From the NCBI GenBank assembly GCA_023408815.1, contig JAEYJO010000001.1:1-64000 (forward strand): 64,000 bases of DNA. The letters are read 5' to 3'. The translations under genes and the position numbers were made by a program. The notes under the pieces are model-generated. The model saw only the letters and a program-made list of their open reading frames with translations. It was not told the DNA's origin and made no database searches. Origin of the DNA: Bacillota bacterium. GTDB taxonomy: Bacteria > Bacillota > Clostridia > Lachnospirales > Lachnospiraceae. This document shows positions 53,487 to 62,741 of the stretch, piece after piece (within the stretch, counting starts at the first letter, position 1; every line of letters begins with the position of its first letter).

Positions 53487-54755
53487 TTATTCTCCCTCAT
53501 TCTCTTTTCTGAATTCATCCTTTAAAAGCCCTTCTTGTGCCAGCATAGTAGCTAACACGGAAATATCCGTCGAAATATCCATCGCATCATCCTCAAAAAG
53601 CTTGTCGAACATCTTTTCAAAGGCTCCGTTTATATCGTCCAGCATTTCTTCGATTTCTTTTTTCGCCGTGGTGATATTTTCTCCCTGGACGGGCTGCTCG
53701 CTGAATTCCTGATATGCCTCCACCAGCTTAAGCGTAGTAGGCATATAATAGCTCATGAACCTGCGTATATCGGACAGCTTCTCCGGGTTCTGCTCTATAT
53801 GCTCAAATATACGGGTACAAATCCGCTCCAGACGGAAAAGCTTGCCGGAAATTTCCTCCTCCGGCATGCTGTCATTAGCAGCCTTGATACGCCTGATATA
53901 TTCCTTCCCTTCTTCCACAGTTATTATAAGCTGCTTTCTCACCGGGTCCTGCTCTAACAGTTCCTTCTCCCTGGAGAGGCGCTCTTCTTCCTTCTTACGG
54001 CGTTCCAGCTCCTTCTGTGCATCCTGATACATCTGATAGGATTCGTCCGTCAGCATGAAGCAAGTCTCCTGCCGGTCCAGATGTCCCTCGCGAAACCAAC
54101 GGCGCCTTATCATGCGCTTTAAGTCCTTAATGACAAACTTGTCCTTTTTTCCTACTATCTCAGCAAGGTTCTCTATAGAATGAAAATCCTTCGCTCCCAT
54201 AGCCTTTACATATTTTTTAAATCTCTTTACCCGGCGCCTCAAAAATCCGCCCCCTGCGGCGGCTGCCGTACAGATGCAGCCTAACACCAACGGTATTTCT
54301 ATGGATATGGCTCCTATTCCGAACAGATTGACCGCGACAAAGGATAGTGAATATGCCGCCAGCGCATAGCTCCACGAAAGCACCGCACCGAGACTTCCGA
54401 ATACGGTAAGCAGCACGCCGGATACGCTTCCCTGAGGACTTCTCATTACCGGGAGCTGACGTTTATTTCGATATTCCTTCATAGACTGCGCGGTTTTCGC
54501 GTACTGGCCCGTGCGGTAGGTATCCTGATAGTTTTTTTTCGGGGGCACGCTCTGATACGGTTTACTACTGTTCTGACCTGCATTCTTGTTCACGTTATCA
54601 GTAGCTTCCTTTACAGAACGGCTCACTTCCTGCATGGTGTTCTCCACCGTCGCTCTAATATTTTCCTGCAATTCCGTAACTTCCTTGGATTTTACGAATT
54701 TATCAATTTTTTCTCCAATATCCCGCCCCCAATTGGAAAAATCCATATCGTTCAT
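53487..54755 (-). CDS. XpaC-like membrane protein (5-bromo-4-chloroindolyl phosphate hydrolysis family)
   Basis: 422 residues. The N-terminal 110 residues are charged and linker-like; two membrane helices (about 115-165) separate them from a helical cytoplasmic domain. The domain holds AMGAKDFHSIENLAEIVGKKDKFV (a short winged-helix-like part). It also has the MSYYMPTTLKLVEAYQEFSEQPV motif that marks XpaC proteins. XpaC was named from a Bacillus gene giving phosphatase-like colour, but it is not known to be an enzyme. It is upstream of telA with an 11-base gap. GGAGAATGGTAAA precedes the ATG. The pair resembles a two-component envelope-stress module. Confidence 0.88.
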   Translation of the reverse strand: MNDMDFSNWGRDIGEKIDKFVKSKEVTELQENIRATVENTMQEVSRSVKEATDNVNKNAGQNSSKPYQSVPPKKNYQDTYRTGQYAKTAQSMKEYRNKRQLPVMRSPQGSVSGVLLTVFGSLGAVLSWSYALAAYSLSFVAVNLFGIGAISIEIPLVLGCICTAAAAGGGFLRRRVKRFKKYVKAMGAKDFHSIENLAEIVGKKDKFVIKDLKRMIRRRWFREGHLDRQETCFMLTDESYQMYQDAQKELERRKKEEERLSREKELLEQDPVRKQLIITVEEGKEYIRRIKAANDSMPEEEISGKLFRLERICTRIFEHIEQNPEKLSDIRRFMSYYMPTTLKLVEAYQEFSEQPVQGENITTAKKEIEEMLDDINGAFEKMFDKLFEDDAMDISTDISVLATMLAQEGLLKDEFRKENEGE

Positions 54756-54872
54756 TTTACCATTCTCCGCCGTTCTTATTATACTAAAATCAATCTATAG
54801 AAATTTACTTTAGTAGTATAGCATACAGGCGGTGTAAAGTACAAGAAGCGAGTAGCTATTTTCATGCAAATA

Positions 54873-54899
54873 CAGGAGAGACTTTTCTCGTCTCTCCTG
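54873..54899 (-). terminator. Hairpin downstream of DUF3021
   Basis: CAGGAGAGAC (54873-54882) pairs perfectly with GTCTCTCCTG (54890-54899). The minus-strand tail (TATTTGC) is only weakly T-rich, so termination is likely but not certain. Confidence 0.65.
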
Positions 54900-54915
54900 C
54901 ATGTTATACCAGCTC

Positions 54916-55344
54916 CTATAAACCCTTTTCCTTAATTTCCCGATTGATTTCCCTTGCTTCGCCCCTGTAATAGAAATAGAAGCAAAGCCAAACAATAAAC
55001 GCGCTGACTATCGCTATCAGGATGCTTGCAAGCATAAGGGAAATATTTCCCAAGGGTATCCACTGCATATAAAAGGCCACCGGAATATACACGATAAAAC
55101 CTATCGCCCCATGGATCAAGAGCTGCTGTACTCTGGAGAGCCTTTCATTATCGTATACCACAGTTGGAAGACTCCATCCCAGCCCCACGATCATCGAAGC
55201 CACAATCTGAGTGTTGAAGCCTCTGGGAGAAGATAGAAACCACTCATTTCCCATAATGGTATATCCTGCCATTGAAATCAGGCAAGAAATGGTACATCCC
55301 CAGGAGATGCCGATGCATACTAATCTAACTATTTTTCTAAGCAT
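54916..55344 (-). CDS. DUF3021 membrane protein
   Basis: 142 residues with four predicted membrane helices (about 5-27, 45-65, 78-98, 106-128), the DUF3021 pattern. The conserved MLRKIVRLVCIGISWGCTIS start and the central GWSLPTVVYDNERLSRVQQLLIHG loop fit the family. DUF3021 genes are regularly encoded beside LytTR regulators, as here (90 bases downstream of the LytTR gene). The membrane protein may sense or antagonise the regulator, as described for related LytTR regulatory systems, but this pair is not characterised. GAGGAAAAATT precedes the ATG. A hairpin follows. Confidence 0.85.
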   Translation of the reverse strand: MLRKIVRLVCIGISWGCTISCLISMAGYTIMGNEWFLSSPRGFNTQIVASMIVGLGWSLPTVVYDNERLSRVQQLLIHGAIGFIVYIPVAFYMQWIPLGNISLMLASILIAIVSAFIVWLCFYFYYRGEAREINREIKEKGL

Positions 55345-55434
55345 AATTTTTCCTCACTTTCTAAATTAAATTTCCATTAATTTCATATAGGATCGCTGTC
55401 ATTCATACAATTCGCTTATATTTCCATGAGCGCT

Positions 55435-55869
55435 TCATAGTCCAAGGTACTTCTTGAATTCCATGAGATAAGTTCTTGTAATATAATCTTTGCAGCCGTT
55501 CTTCATCACGAGGTACATCATGGCGTTAAAGGCCGGCTCCACACTGTCAATTTTCTTCAGATTCACAATGGTGGTCTTGGAAATCCTCATGAAATTCTCT
55601 CCCAGCATATATTCCAGCTCGTAAAGCCTCTTTCTGGACAAATATTTCTTATCTCTGCCGTAAATGAAAACCTCCTTGTTTTCCGCACGCGCCATATAGA
55701 TTTCCGACCCTTCCAAGATAACTATTTTCTCATTTTCTTTTGCGGTGATTACGCTTCCCTTCATTTCAAAGGCTTCCGCAGCGCGCTGTACCTCTTCCGT
55801 TACTGCATTTGCATAAATTACAGCATAAGGTTCTTTTATTTCCGCAGATAGTTTTATTTCGACCTTCAC
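55435..55869 (-). CDS. LytTR-domain transcriptional regulator
   Basis: 144 residues from a GTG start. The N-terminal part (about 1-50) is alpha/beta and has no receiver domain. A LytTR DNA-binding domain follows (about 50-144), seen in IVILEGSEIYMARAENKEVFIYGRDKKYLSRKRLYELEYML and NFMRISKTTIVNLKKIDSVEP. It thus lacks a phosphorylation site and must be controlled otherwise, probably by the DUF3021 membrane partner. The GTG at 55869 is preceded by GGGAGGCGGG, which outcompetes the two upstream ATGs for spacing. The gene begins about 130 bases downstream of the anti-sigma-like gene on the complementary map. Confidence 0.88.
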   Translation of the reverse strand: MKVEIKLSAEIKEPYAVIYANAVTEEVQRAAEAFEMKGSVITAKENEKIVILEGSEIYMARAENKEVFIYGRDKKYLSRKRLYELEYMLGENFMRISKTTIVNLKKIDSVEPAFNAMMYLVMKNGCKDYITRTYLMEFKKYLGL

Positions 55870-56020
55870 AATCCCGCCTCCCATTATATTCATAAACCGG
55901 TTCGATATTAGAATAACCGTTTTTTTCTTCTTTGTCAGTCATTTTAAAGTAACACGCAAAAAAAGGCAGATGAGCTGCATAAACTCTCATCTGCCTTCTG
56001 TAAAAAACTTCTTCCGGTTA

Positions 56021-56857
56021 TTATTTTGCTCCGCTTTCAATTATCTCTCTCGCCATGCCAAGCATATCGTCCGCGGTAAGCGCAAGGTCGAAACCACCCA
56101 GATTATATACAATTCCGTCCTTCACCCATCCCACATAAAAAAACTCCTTAATTTCCACCTCAGAGGTACCGTAGGAAATCTCCACGGCACCGCTGTCCTG
56201 CGCCTTCTCATCCTCCTCGGTCAGTTTGTAATCGGGCGGAACGAATTTGAATGTGGTCTTATTGAAAACCAGGGTAACATCGCCGCACTGCATCGTTCTA
56301 TCAGCGGCAGAAATATTTAAAACCGTTTCCGGGGTCTCGCCGGCAAACAGTTTACACGCGGAAGAGGAAATTTCTTTAGCTCCTGTTTTCTTGTAATAGA
56401 TATCGATTTCTTTCTGCTCTTCCTCATTTTGCCCTGCCTCATTTTGTATCGCAGTTTCTGATATATAAATACCGTTCATTTTATAGCCGTTAGAGAAGGC
56501 TTCTACTGCATCTATCCGATACCCTGCCTCTTCTTCCGCCTTTTCCAAATCCTCAAACTTCGTATAATCCGGTATTATGGAGCCGTGACTCACATAATTT
56601 TTTATCCCGCTTCCTGCGATCGATGCCGTTCCCAGCACAAGACATGCTGCCGCCACACCGATCGCTACTTTCTTCACACTGAATCTCTTCATAGAAATAG
56701 TCCTTCCTTTCTCTTCTTTAAAAATCCGGCTGTCGATTTGCCGCTTCAAGCTTTCGGAGGCACTGATCCGCCCGCTCATTTCATAAAGGGTTTTCTTCAA
56801 TATTTCATCCTTCTCATCCCACTCCCTATGAATAATGCAATCCTTTTTGCTTTTCAT
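56021..56857 (-). CDS. Putative anti-sigma factor, membrane-anchored
   Basis: 278 residues. A cytoplasmic helical region (about 1-55, with charged ASESLKRQIDSRIFKEEKG), a membrane helix (about 62-85), and an extracellular beta-rich domain (about 95-278) fit an anti-sigma factor. No zinc-binding HxxxCxxC motif is present. The start overlaps the ECF sigma gene by 32 bases, so the two are translationally coupled, as cognate pairs usually are. GGAGGCAAAGAGT precedes the ATG. The sensor domain is not recognised, so the inducing signal is unknown. The function is inferred from membrane layout and position. Confidence 0.78.
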   Translation of the reverse strand: MKSKKDCIIHREWDEKDEILKKTLYEMSGRISASESLKRQIDSRIFKEEKGRTISMKRFSVKKVAIGVAAACLVLGTASIAGSGIKNYVSHGSIIPDYTKFEDLEKAEEEAGYRIDAVEAFSNGYKMNGIYISETAIQNEAGQNEEEQKEIDIYYKKTGAKEISSSACKLFAGETPETVLNISAADRTMQCGDVTLVFNKTTFKFVPPDYKLTEEDEKAQDSGAVEISYGTSEVEIKEFFYVGWVKDGIVYNLGGFDLALTADDMLGMAREIIESGAK

Positions 56858-57407
56858 ACTCTTTGCCTCCTTCCTCCTGCGCTTTCAATATTCCTTTTAG
56901 TTTTTTTCTCGCATTATGCAGTCTGGATTTTACGGTTCCCTGCGTACATCCAATTACCTTCGCAATCTCTCCTGCGGACAGCTCATTGTAATAATACAGA
57001 ACGATTACTGTCCGATGCTTGATGTCTAAGCCCTGTACCGCATCGCTTATCATTTTTTCCGTCTCGTTTCTCACAAGCTTATCCAGAGAGGTGACTCCGT
57101 CCGTGGCCTCCGCCTGCATGTCAATATCCTCGTCAGGAATTTCCCTGCCGCGCTTCTTGGTCTGTCTATATGCCGTACGGTACAATATTTGAAAAAGCCA
57201 AGGCCGAAAGCCCTCGTCCTTTTTCAGTTCTCCGATATGCAGATAACATTTTACAAACGTCTCCTGCACGATGTCCTCGGCATCGTTCCTATTGCCGCTC
57301 ACCAGATATGCCATGCGCAAAAGTATATTTTTATATTTTTCATACAGAGCGTCAAAGGCCGCCTTATCTCCGCCTTTTAGCTGCTGCACCAGTCTTAATT
57401 CTTCCAC
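56826..57407 (-). CDS. ECF-type RNA polymerase sigma factor
   Basis: 193 residues. Region 2 is clear (FDALYEKYKNILLRMAYLVSGNRNDAEDIVQETFVKCYL, written here in part). Region 4 has HRTVIVLYYYNELSAGEIAKVIGCTQGTVKSRLHNARKKLKGIL. This is a group 4 (ECF) sigma factor that directs polymerase to a small regulon, probably including itself. The start is GTG with AGGAG nine bases before. It overlaps the anti-sigma gene. An ECF-like promoter upstream (57446-57479) suggests autoactivation. Confidence 0.94.
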   Translation of the reverse strand: MEELRLVQQLKGGDKAAFDALYEKYKNILLRMAYLVSGNRNDAEDIVQETFVKCYLHIGELKKDEGFRPWLFQILYRTAYRQTKKRGREIPDEDIDMQAEATDGVTSLDKLVRNETEKMISDAVQGLDIKHRTVIVLYYYNELSAGEIAKVIGCTQGTVKSRLHNARKKLKGILKAQEEGGKEYEKQKGLHYS

Positions 57408-57445
57408 GACCTTGGACTCCTTCCTCTTCCTTCCGATACGTATCT

Positions 57446-57479
57446 GACTATAAGAGCATTCCTTTATGAAAAAGGTTCA
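57446..57479 (-). promoter_or_regulatory. Candidate ECF autoregulated promoter
   Basis: On the minus strand, TGAACCTTTTTC (-35 like, TGAACC at 57479-57474) is separated by 17 bases from CTCTTATA (57456-57449). The AACC-type -35 is typical for ECF sigma factors; the -10 assignment is tentative. Confidence 0.45.
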
Positions 57480-57508
57480 TTTTCTGATCAATCTATTTTT
57501 ATTTTAGC

Positions 57509-57564
57509 ATACCATCAATTGACAAGGTCTCATACGGGCGTGTAAGACCTTGTCAGTCGTTGGT
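57509..57564. repeat. 56-bp hairpin repeat H, copy 2
   Basis: Begins TACCATCAATTGACAAGGTC and ends GACCTTGTCAGTCGTTGGTA, matching the copy near 44549-44606. It is in a divergent intergenic region (sigma gene to the left, GNAT to the right). The remainder of 57408-57745 holds the ECF promoter and sequence without clear features. Confidence 0.78.
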
Positions 57565-57745
57565 AATTACACTTGCCCTGAGCTTCGTCCTTTGTTACAC
57601 TTATTACCAAATCATTCATGCCGAGGCAGAAAATCGCAATGTAAGTCAATACCCCCGGCATGCTGCGGAATATTAGACCCTTGCGGCATTCGCCAAATGC
57701 AGGCAAGCTTGCACCCGGCTCATTGCTCGCGGGAATAAAAGGAGG

Positions 57746-58525
57746 ATGTACATATACGAACTGTCGAGAAAGGATATGTCTAAAATCGTGCCGCTTTTTC
57801 AAAACGTCGCCCACACTATTATCTGGTCCTGCCTTCAAGGATATATGGGAAGGGCATGGACCGATGACCTGGAGCATCCTTCCAGTGCCCAGATCATCGT
57901 GGGAGATTTCTGCTTTTTTACAGGTGTTCCCAACCGTGAGCTGGCAGACAATATCCATGTGGATTCGCCCTCCGGCCTTCTGCTTCTCATTCCCGAAAGC
58001 TCTGGCTGGGATGATCTCATCGAAGAAACTTATCCCGAAAGCTTTGAACGCTTTATGCGTTATACCATAAAAAAAGAACCGGAAGCATTCCATAAAGAAA
58101 TGCTTTCCGGCAATATTGCAAAACTTCCCAGCGGATATTCTCTCCATAAGATAGATGAAGCTATCTACAGCCGTCTTTTGAAGATGGAGCAGCTTCGAGA
58201 CTTATGTTCCGTATTCGGCAGCTATGAAGCCTATGAAAGACATGGGCTGGGATTTGTCATTATGTGCGAAGACGCCGTCGTTTCCGGGGCCTCTTCCTAC
58301 ACCGTCTATGATAAGGGTATCGAAATCGAAGTGGACACTCTTCCCGAATACCGCAGAAAAGGCCTCGCTCTCATCTGCGCCTCCCGCTTGATTTTGGAAT
58401 GCCTGGAGCGGGGGCTTTATCCCAGCTGGGACGCCATGAATAAGGAGTCTGTAATGCTGGCAGAGAGGCTTGGGTATCATCTGGGTGAGGCGTATGCCAC
58501 CTATATTGTAGTAGAAAAGTCCTGA
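57746..58525 (+). CDS. GNAT-family N-acetyltransferase
   Basis: 259 residues. The N-terminal half (about 1-145) is a family-specific domain. The C-terminal GNAT fold (about 145-255) has the strand VVSGASSYTVYDKGIEIEVDTLPEYRRKGLALICASRLI, in which the acetyl-CoA pyrophosphate loop RRKGLA is plain. The substrate cannot be told. The first ATG directly abuts AGGAGG with zero spacing, which is unusual; an ATA two codons later has the ideal six-base spacing, and a second ATG is 30 bases later. It stands alone between the sigma gene (divergent) and mfd (convergent). Confidence 0.87.
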   Translation: MYIYELSRKDMSKIVPLFQNVAHTIIWSCLQGYMGRAWTDDLEHPSSAQIIVGDFCFFTGVPNRELADNIHVDSPSGLLLLIPESSGWDDLIEETYPESFERFMRYTIKKEPEAFHKEMLSGNIAKLPSGYSLHKIDEAIYSRLLKMEQLRDLCSVFGSYEAYERHGLGFVIMCEDAVVSGASSYTVYDKGIEIEVDTLPEYRRKGLALICASRLILECLERGLYPSWDAMNKESVMLAERLGYHLGEAYATYIVVEKS

Positions 58526-58560
58526 TTTTTTCAATACCCCTTAGAGCAGAACGGCATTCC

Positions 58561-61500
58561 TTAACCCAAAACAGCTCTTTCTTCAAGCAGTATTTTCTTC
58601 ATATCCGAGAGCAGCTCTTCAGTCAGCATAAGCAGATTTTCCGCATCCTTCTCAACCACTGCACATTTTTTGTAGCGGAAGAGGAAAAAGGGAGTTCCCT
58701 TGGCGTTAAATGTAAGCTTGGGATATTTTTTCAAAAGGAAGGGGATATTTTCTACCTTTATTTTTGCATCCGGATTCAGCAGGAAGCGTATTTCGCCATT
58801 TTGTCCACGTACCTCAGGCATATAGAGCTTGTGGGCGTTTACACGCACGAGGGCGATTCTAAGGAGGTTATCCACCGATTTAGGGATTTCTCCGAAACGA
58901 TCTAACAATTCCTCCTTCATATCATCGCTTTCTGCACTATTGTCGATGCCTGCGATACGCTTATAAATATCCAGCTTTTGAAATTCGTTCACGATATAGG
59001 ACGGCGGAATAAATGCATCCACATCCACATCCACAGAGGTATTGAAATCCTCCTCCGTTTTCAGCCCCTTGAGGTTCTTTACCGCCTCGTTCAGCATCTT
59101 GCAATACAAATCGTATCCTACTGCCTGCATATGTCCATGCTGCTTCGAACCCAGCAGATTGCCCGCACCGCGTATCTCCAAATCTCTCATGGCAATTTTA
59201 AAGCCGCTTCCCAAATCGGTAAATTCCTTGATAGCAGCAAGACGTTTTTCTGCAACTTCTTTCAGCATCTTATCCCGCTTATACATCAAAAACGCATAGG
59301 CGGTACGGTTGGAACGTCCTACTCGCCCTCTGAGCTGATAAAGCTGGGAAAGCCCCATATTGTCTGAGTCATGGATGATCATCGTATTCACATTAGAGAT
59401 GTCCAGACCGGTCTCTATAATCGTCGTCGAAACCAGTACGTCTATCTCTCCTCCGATAAAGTCATACATAATCTTTTCCAGCTCATGTTCCTTCATCTGG
59501 CCATGGGCGAACGCAACGTTCGCCTCCGGCACGAGCTCGGCGATTCCCGACGCAATATCCGCGATATTATTTACCCTATTATAGACATAGTAAACCTGGC
59601 CATCTCTGGAAAGTTCCCTGACGATAGCCTCTCTTACCATTTCCTCATTATATTCCAGTACATAGGTCTGAATCGGAAGACGGTCCTCCGGCGCCTCCTC
59701 CAGTACGCTCATATCACGGATACCGATAAGGCTCATATGAAGTGTCCTCGGTATGGGCGTAGCCGTGAGCGTCAGTACATCCACATTTTCCTTCATCTTC
59801 TTTATCTTTTCCTTATGGGCCACTCCGAAGCGCTGCTCCTCATCGATAATAAGAAGTCCAAGATCCTTGAAAACAATATCCTTGGAAAGCACCCGGTGGG
59901 TGCCGATGACGATGTCCACAAAGCCTTTTCTCAGGTCCTCTGCAGTCTTTTTCTGTTCTGCCGGCGTCCGGAAACGGGAAAGCAGATCCACGCGCACCGG
60001 AAAGTCCTTCATTCTCTGTACGAACGTGTTGTAATGCTGCTGCGCTAAGATGGTAGTAGGAACGAGGTACACCACCTGCTTGCCCTCCTGAACTGCTTTA
60101 AACGCTGCACGGATGGCGATTTCTGTCTTGCCGTAACCTACGTCGCCGCAAATGAGGCGGTCCATGATCTTCGCGCTTTCCATATCCTTCTTCGTCGCCG
60201 CGATGGCTGTCATCTGATCCTCCGTCTCCTCGTAGGGAAACATCTCTTCAAACTCCTGCTGCCATACTGTATCTTTTCCGTAAACAAAACCTTCTTTCTG
60301 CTGTCTTACCGCATACAGCTCCACAAGGTCTCCTGCCACCTCGTTTACCGCACCTTTTACCTTGCTCTTCGTCCGGCTCCATTCCTGCGTGCCCAGCTTA
60401 TTGAGCTTCGGCTTTCTGGCATCGGCCGATGCATATTTCTGAATCACATCCAGGCCTGTAGCGAGTATATAGAGATTCCCTCCGTCCCGGTATTCGATTT
60501 TGATATAGTCCTTGACCACTTTTTCTACTTCGACTTTTTCAATCCCTTTATAGATGCCAAGTCCATGATTTTCATGGACTACGAAATCTCCTACTTTAAG
60601 GTCGTTGAAACCGTTGATCTTCTGGCCATCATATTTCTTGACCTTCCGCTTTTTCTTCTTTTCCGCGCCGAAAATATCGCTCTCCGAAATAACGACGAAC
60701 TTTATCAGCGGGTATTCGAAACCCTTCTGCGCCCGGCCGTAGAAGGTCATTATCTCTCCCGGCTGTATTTCCCGAAAGGGATCCTCGCTGTAAAATCCGG
60801 TCAGCTCCTCATTTCTTAAATCCTCCGCCAGCCGCTTCGCCCTCGTTCTTGAACCGGATAAAAGAAGAACCCGGTACCCGCCTTTCTTATACCGCTTCAA
60901 GTCCTTAAGCAAAGCCTCGAAGCTGTTGTTATAGGAAGCGACGCTCTTCGCTCCGATATCGAACTTCTTATCCGCTTTGAAAAGCGAGTTCTTCAAGTCT
61001 ATCGCCGCCAGGGTCACCACTCTGTTCTTCGCCATCCTGGCAGCCACCTCTTCCGAGCCGAACAGGAGATCCGCCTGCCCGGGCAAAGCGTAACCCTTTT
61101 CCATCCGGTGCATCATGCTTTCCCTGAATTCCAGTTCCACCGCATCCGCATGTTCCTTCACCCGTGCCGGTTCATCGATAAAGATACAGCTCTTGTCCTT
61201 ATCGAAGAGCTCCATAAAGGAAACCGTTTCCGGATAAAAATAGCGTATGTAACTTTCCAGATTTGCCGCCTCCTTGAACTCGAAAATCTGCTCCTTCAGC
61301 TCTTTAATCTGCGAGGTAATGCGGTGCGCTTCCTCGGTTTTAAACTCCTTTCGGAATCTGTCCCCGCATTTTCGGGACTCCGCTTCTACCCGCTCCATGC
61401 CCTTTTTCATTTCCTCAGCGGTAAGGACCATTTCCGTAGCCGGATAAATGCGGATGGACTGCAGCCTTTCGATGGAACGCTGGCTTAAGATGTCGAAGCT

Positions 61501-62106
61501 CCGGATAGATTCTACTTCTTCTCCCCACAGTTCGATTCGATAAGGATTCTCTTCCGTCAAATCAAAAATATCTACAATGCCGCCGCGAATGGAGAACTGT
61601 CCCGGTGCCTCCACCTGATAGTTCTTCTCATATCCCATTTCCACAAGCTTCTGGGCAAGCTTTCTTTCGTTAACAGAAGCCTGGCAGTCTATGCGAATCA
61701 CATTCTTTTCCAAAACGGACAGAGGCACTTGAGGCGTCATAAAGCTATCGAAGGTAGTCACCACCGTAAGCGGTCTGCCTTCGATTACTCTTCTTAACGC
61801 CTTTATTCTTTCCGTAACGATTTGGTTGCCGTGAATGTCCGCCTGATAAAAGATCAGATCCTTTGCCGGATACATTGTGACATTCCTGTCATATAATTTG
61901 CAATCTTCAAATATCGCCTTCGCCCTCAGGTCGTTATAAGTAACAATGATTTTATATTTGAAGCCCTCGCTGAGCCCATACGCCATATGAAGCTTCTGCG
62001 AATCCACACATCCCATCAGCGACACTGCCGCCTGTGGCTTACTAAGGAGCTTTGTAATTTCTTCGAATTCACCCAGCTCGTACAAGGGTGCGGTAAATGT
62101 CCTCAT
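58561..62106 (-). CDS. mfd: Transcription-repair coupling factor
   Basis: 1181 residues, an ATP-dependent DNA translocase that pushes stalled RNA polymerase off lesions and recruits UvrA. An N-terminal UvrB-like module (about 1-330), a D3 linker, the RNAP-interaction (CarD-like) domain around KVGDFVVHENHGLGIYKGIEK, and the helicase motor follow in order. Walker A is ICGDVGYGKTEIAIRAA; the DEEQ box is IDEEQRFGV; the RecG-like TATPIPRT and RGRVGRS motifs are present. The C-terminal TRCF domain includes VDVDAFIPPSYI. GAGAGGAATACTTAG precedes the ATG. It follows pth on the same strand, about 60 bases away, the usual Firmicutes order. Confidence 0.97.
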   Translation of the reverse strand: MRTFTAPLYELGEFEEITKLLSKPQAAVSLMGCVDSQKLHMAYGLSEGFKYKIIVTYNDLRAKAIFEDCKLYDRNVTMYPAKDLIFYQADIHGNQIVTERIKALRRVIEGRPLTVVTTFDSFMTPQVPLSVLEKNVIRIDCQASVNERKLAQKLVEMGYEKNYQVEAPGQFSIRGGIVDIFDLTEENPYRIELWGEEVESIRSFDILSQRSIERLQSIRIYPATEMVLTAEEMKKGMERVEAESRKCGDRFRKEFKTEEAHRITSQIKELKEQIFEFKEAANLESYIRYFYPETVSFMELFDKDKSCIFIDEPARVKEHADAVELEFRESMMHRMEKGYALPGQADLLFGSEEVAARMAKNRVVTLAAIDLKNSLFKADKKFDIGAKSVASYNNSFEALLKDLKRYKKGGYRVLLLSGSRTRAKRLAEDLRNEELTGFYSEDPFREIQPGEIMTFYGRAQKGFEYPLIKFVVISESDIFGAEKKKKRKVKKYDGQKINGFNDLKVGDFVVHENHGLGIYKGIEKVEVEKVVKDYIKIEYRDGGNLYILATGLDVIQKYASADARKPKLNKLGTQEWSRTKSKVKGAVNEVAGDLVELYAVRQQKEGFVYGKDTVWQQEFEEMFPYEETEDQMTAIAATKKDMESAKIMDRLICGDVGYGKTEIAIRAAFKAVQEGKQVVYLVPTTILAQQHYNTFVQRMKDFPVRVDLLSRFRTPAEQKKTAEDLRKGFVDIVIGTHRVLSKDIVFKDLGLLIIDEEQRFGVAHKEKIKKMKENVDVLTLTATPIPRTLHMSLIGIRDMSVLEEAPEDRLPIQTYVLEYNEEMVREAIVRELSRDGQVYYVYNRVNNIADIASGIAELVPEANVAFAHGQMKEHELEKIMYDFIGGEIDVLVSTTIIETGLDISNVNTMIIHDSDNMGLSQLYQLRGRVGRSNRTAYAFLMYKRDKMLKEVAEKRLAAIKEFTDLGSGFKIAMRDLEIRGAGNLLGSKQHGHMQAVGYDLYCKMLNEAVKNLKGLKTEEDFNTSVDVDVDAFIPPSYIVNEFQKLDIYKRIAGIDNSAESDDMKEELLDRFGEIPKSVDNLLRIALVRVNAHKLYMPEVRGQNGEIRFLLNPDAKIKVENIPFLLKKYPKLTFNAKGTPFFLFRYKKCAVVEKDAENLLMLTEELLSDMKKILLEERAVLG

Positions 62107-62165
62107 CTAAGTATTCCTCTCCTGGTTATTTTTTGTTCCTTGCGGCCATCGTCCATCTATTATAT

Positions 62166-62741
62166 TTATAACGATACCTTGCGGTTGAATTCATTCATGG
62201 CGGTATCCGCCCCGTCTGCCAGCATGATTTCCAGCGCTTTTACTGCCTTGTCCAACGCTTCATCCACCGCCGCTTTTTCCTCTTTATTGAAGTGTCCCAA
62301 CACCCAGTCAGCGAGATCATAATTCTTCGGCTTCTCACCCACGCCTATGCGCACTCGCGGAAAGTTGTCGTGTCCAAGCTGCTTTATAATGTTCTTCAGC
62401 CCGTTATGTCCTCCTGCACTCCCTTTTTTCCTGATACGGATCTGCCCCGGTTCCAGACTGATGTCATCCGAAATGACGATCAGATCGCTCTCTGCTTCCA
62501 CCTTATAATAATCGATAACCGGGCGGATACTTTCTCCGCTTAGGTTCATGAACGTGAGCGGTTTCACCAGAACTACCTTCTGACCGCCCACATAGCCCTT
62601 TCCTATCATCGCTCTATGCTTCAATTCGGCTACACTAATATTATATTTATCCGCAAGGGAATCTATCACCTTAAAACCTACATTATGTCTTGTATTTTCA
62701 TATTCTTTTCCCGGATTTCCCAGGCCTGCAATAATAAACAT
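62166..62741 (-). CDS. pth: Peptidyl-tRNA hydrolase
   Basis: Releases tRNA from peptidyl-tRNA. 191 residues from the ATG at 62741. The motifs are FIIAGLGNPGKEYENTRHNVGF (catalytic His and Asn), VKPLTFMNLSGESI, and ISDDISLEPGQIRIRKKGSAGGHNGLKNI. The frame is open for 28 codons upstream, where the 66-base element E lies in frame with its own TTG start and ribosome binding site. The ATG is preferred because Pth proteins begin right at the conserved MFIIAGLGNPG. Upstream translation would add 22 residues identical in 20 positions to those before the DUF1700 protein. It is upstream of mfd. Confidence 0.95.
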   Translation of the reverse strand: MFIIAGLGNPGKEYENTRHNVGFKVIDSLADKYNISVAELKHRAMIGKGYVGGQKVVLVKPLTFMNLSGESIRPVIDYYKVEAESDLIVISDDISLEPGQIRIRKKGSAGGHNGLKNIIKQLGHDNFPRVRIGVGEKPKNYDLADWVLGHFNKEEKAAVDEALDKAVKALEIMLADGADTAMNEFNRKVSL

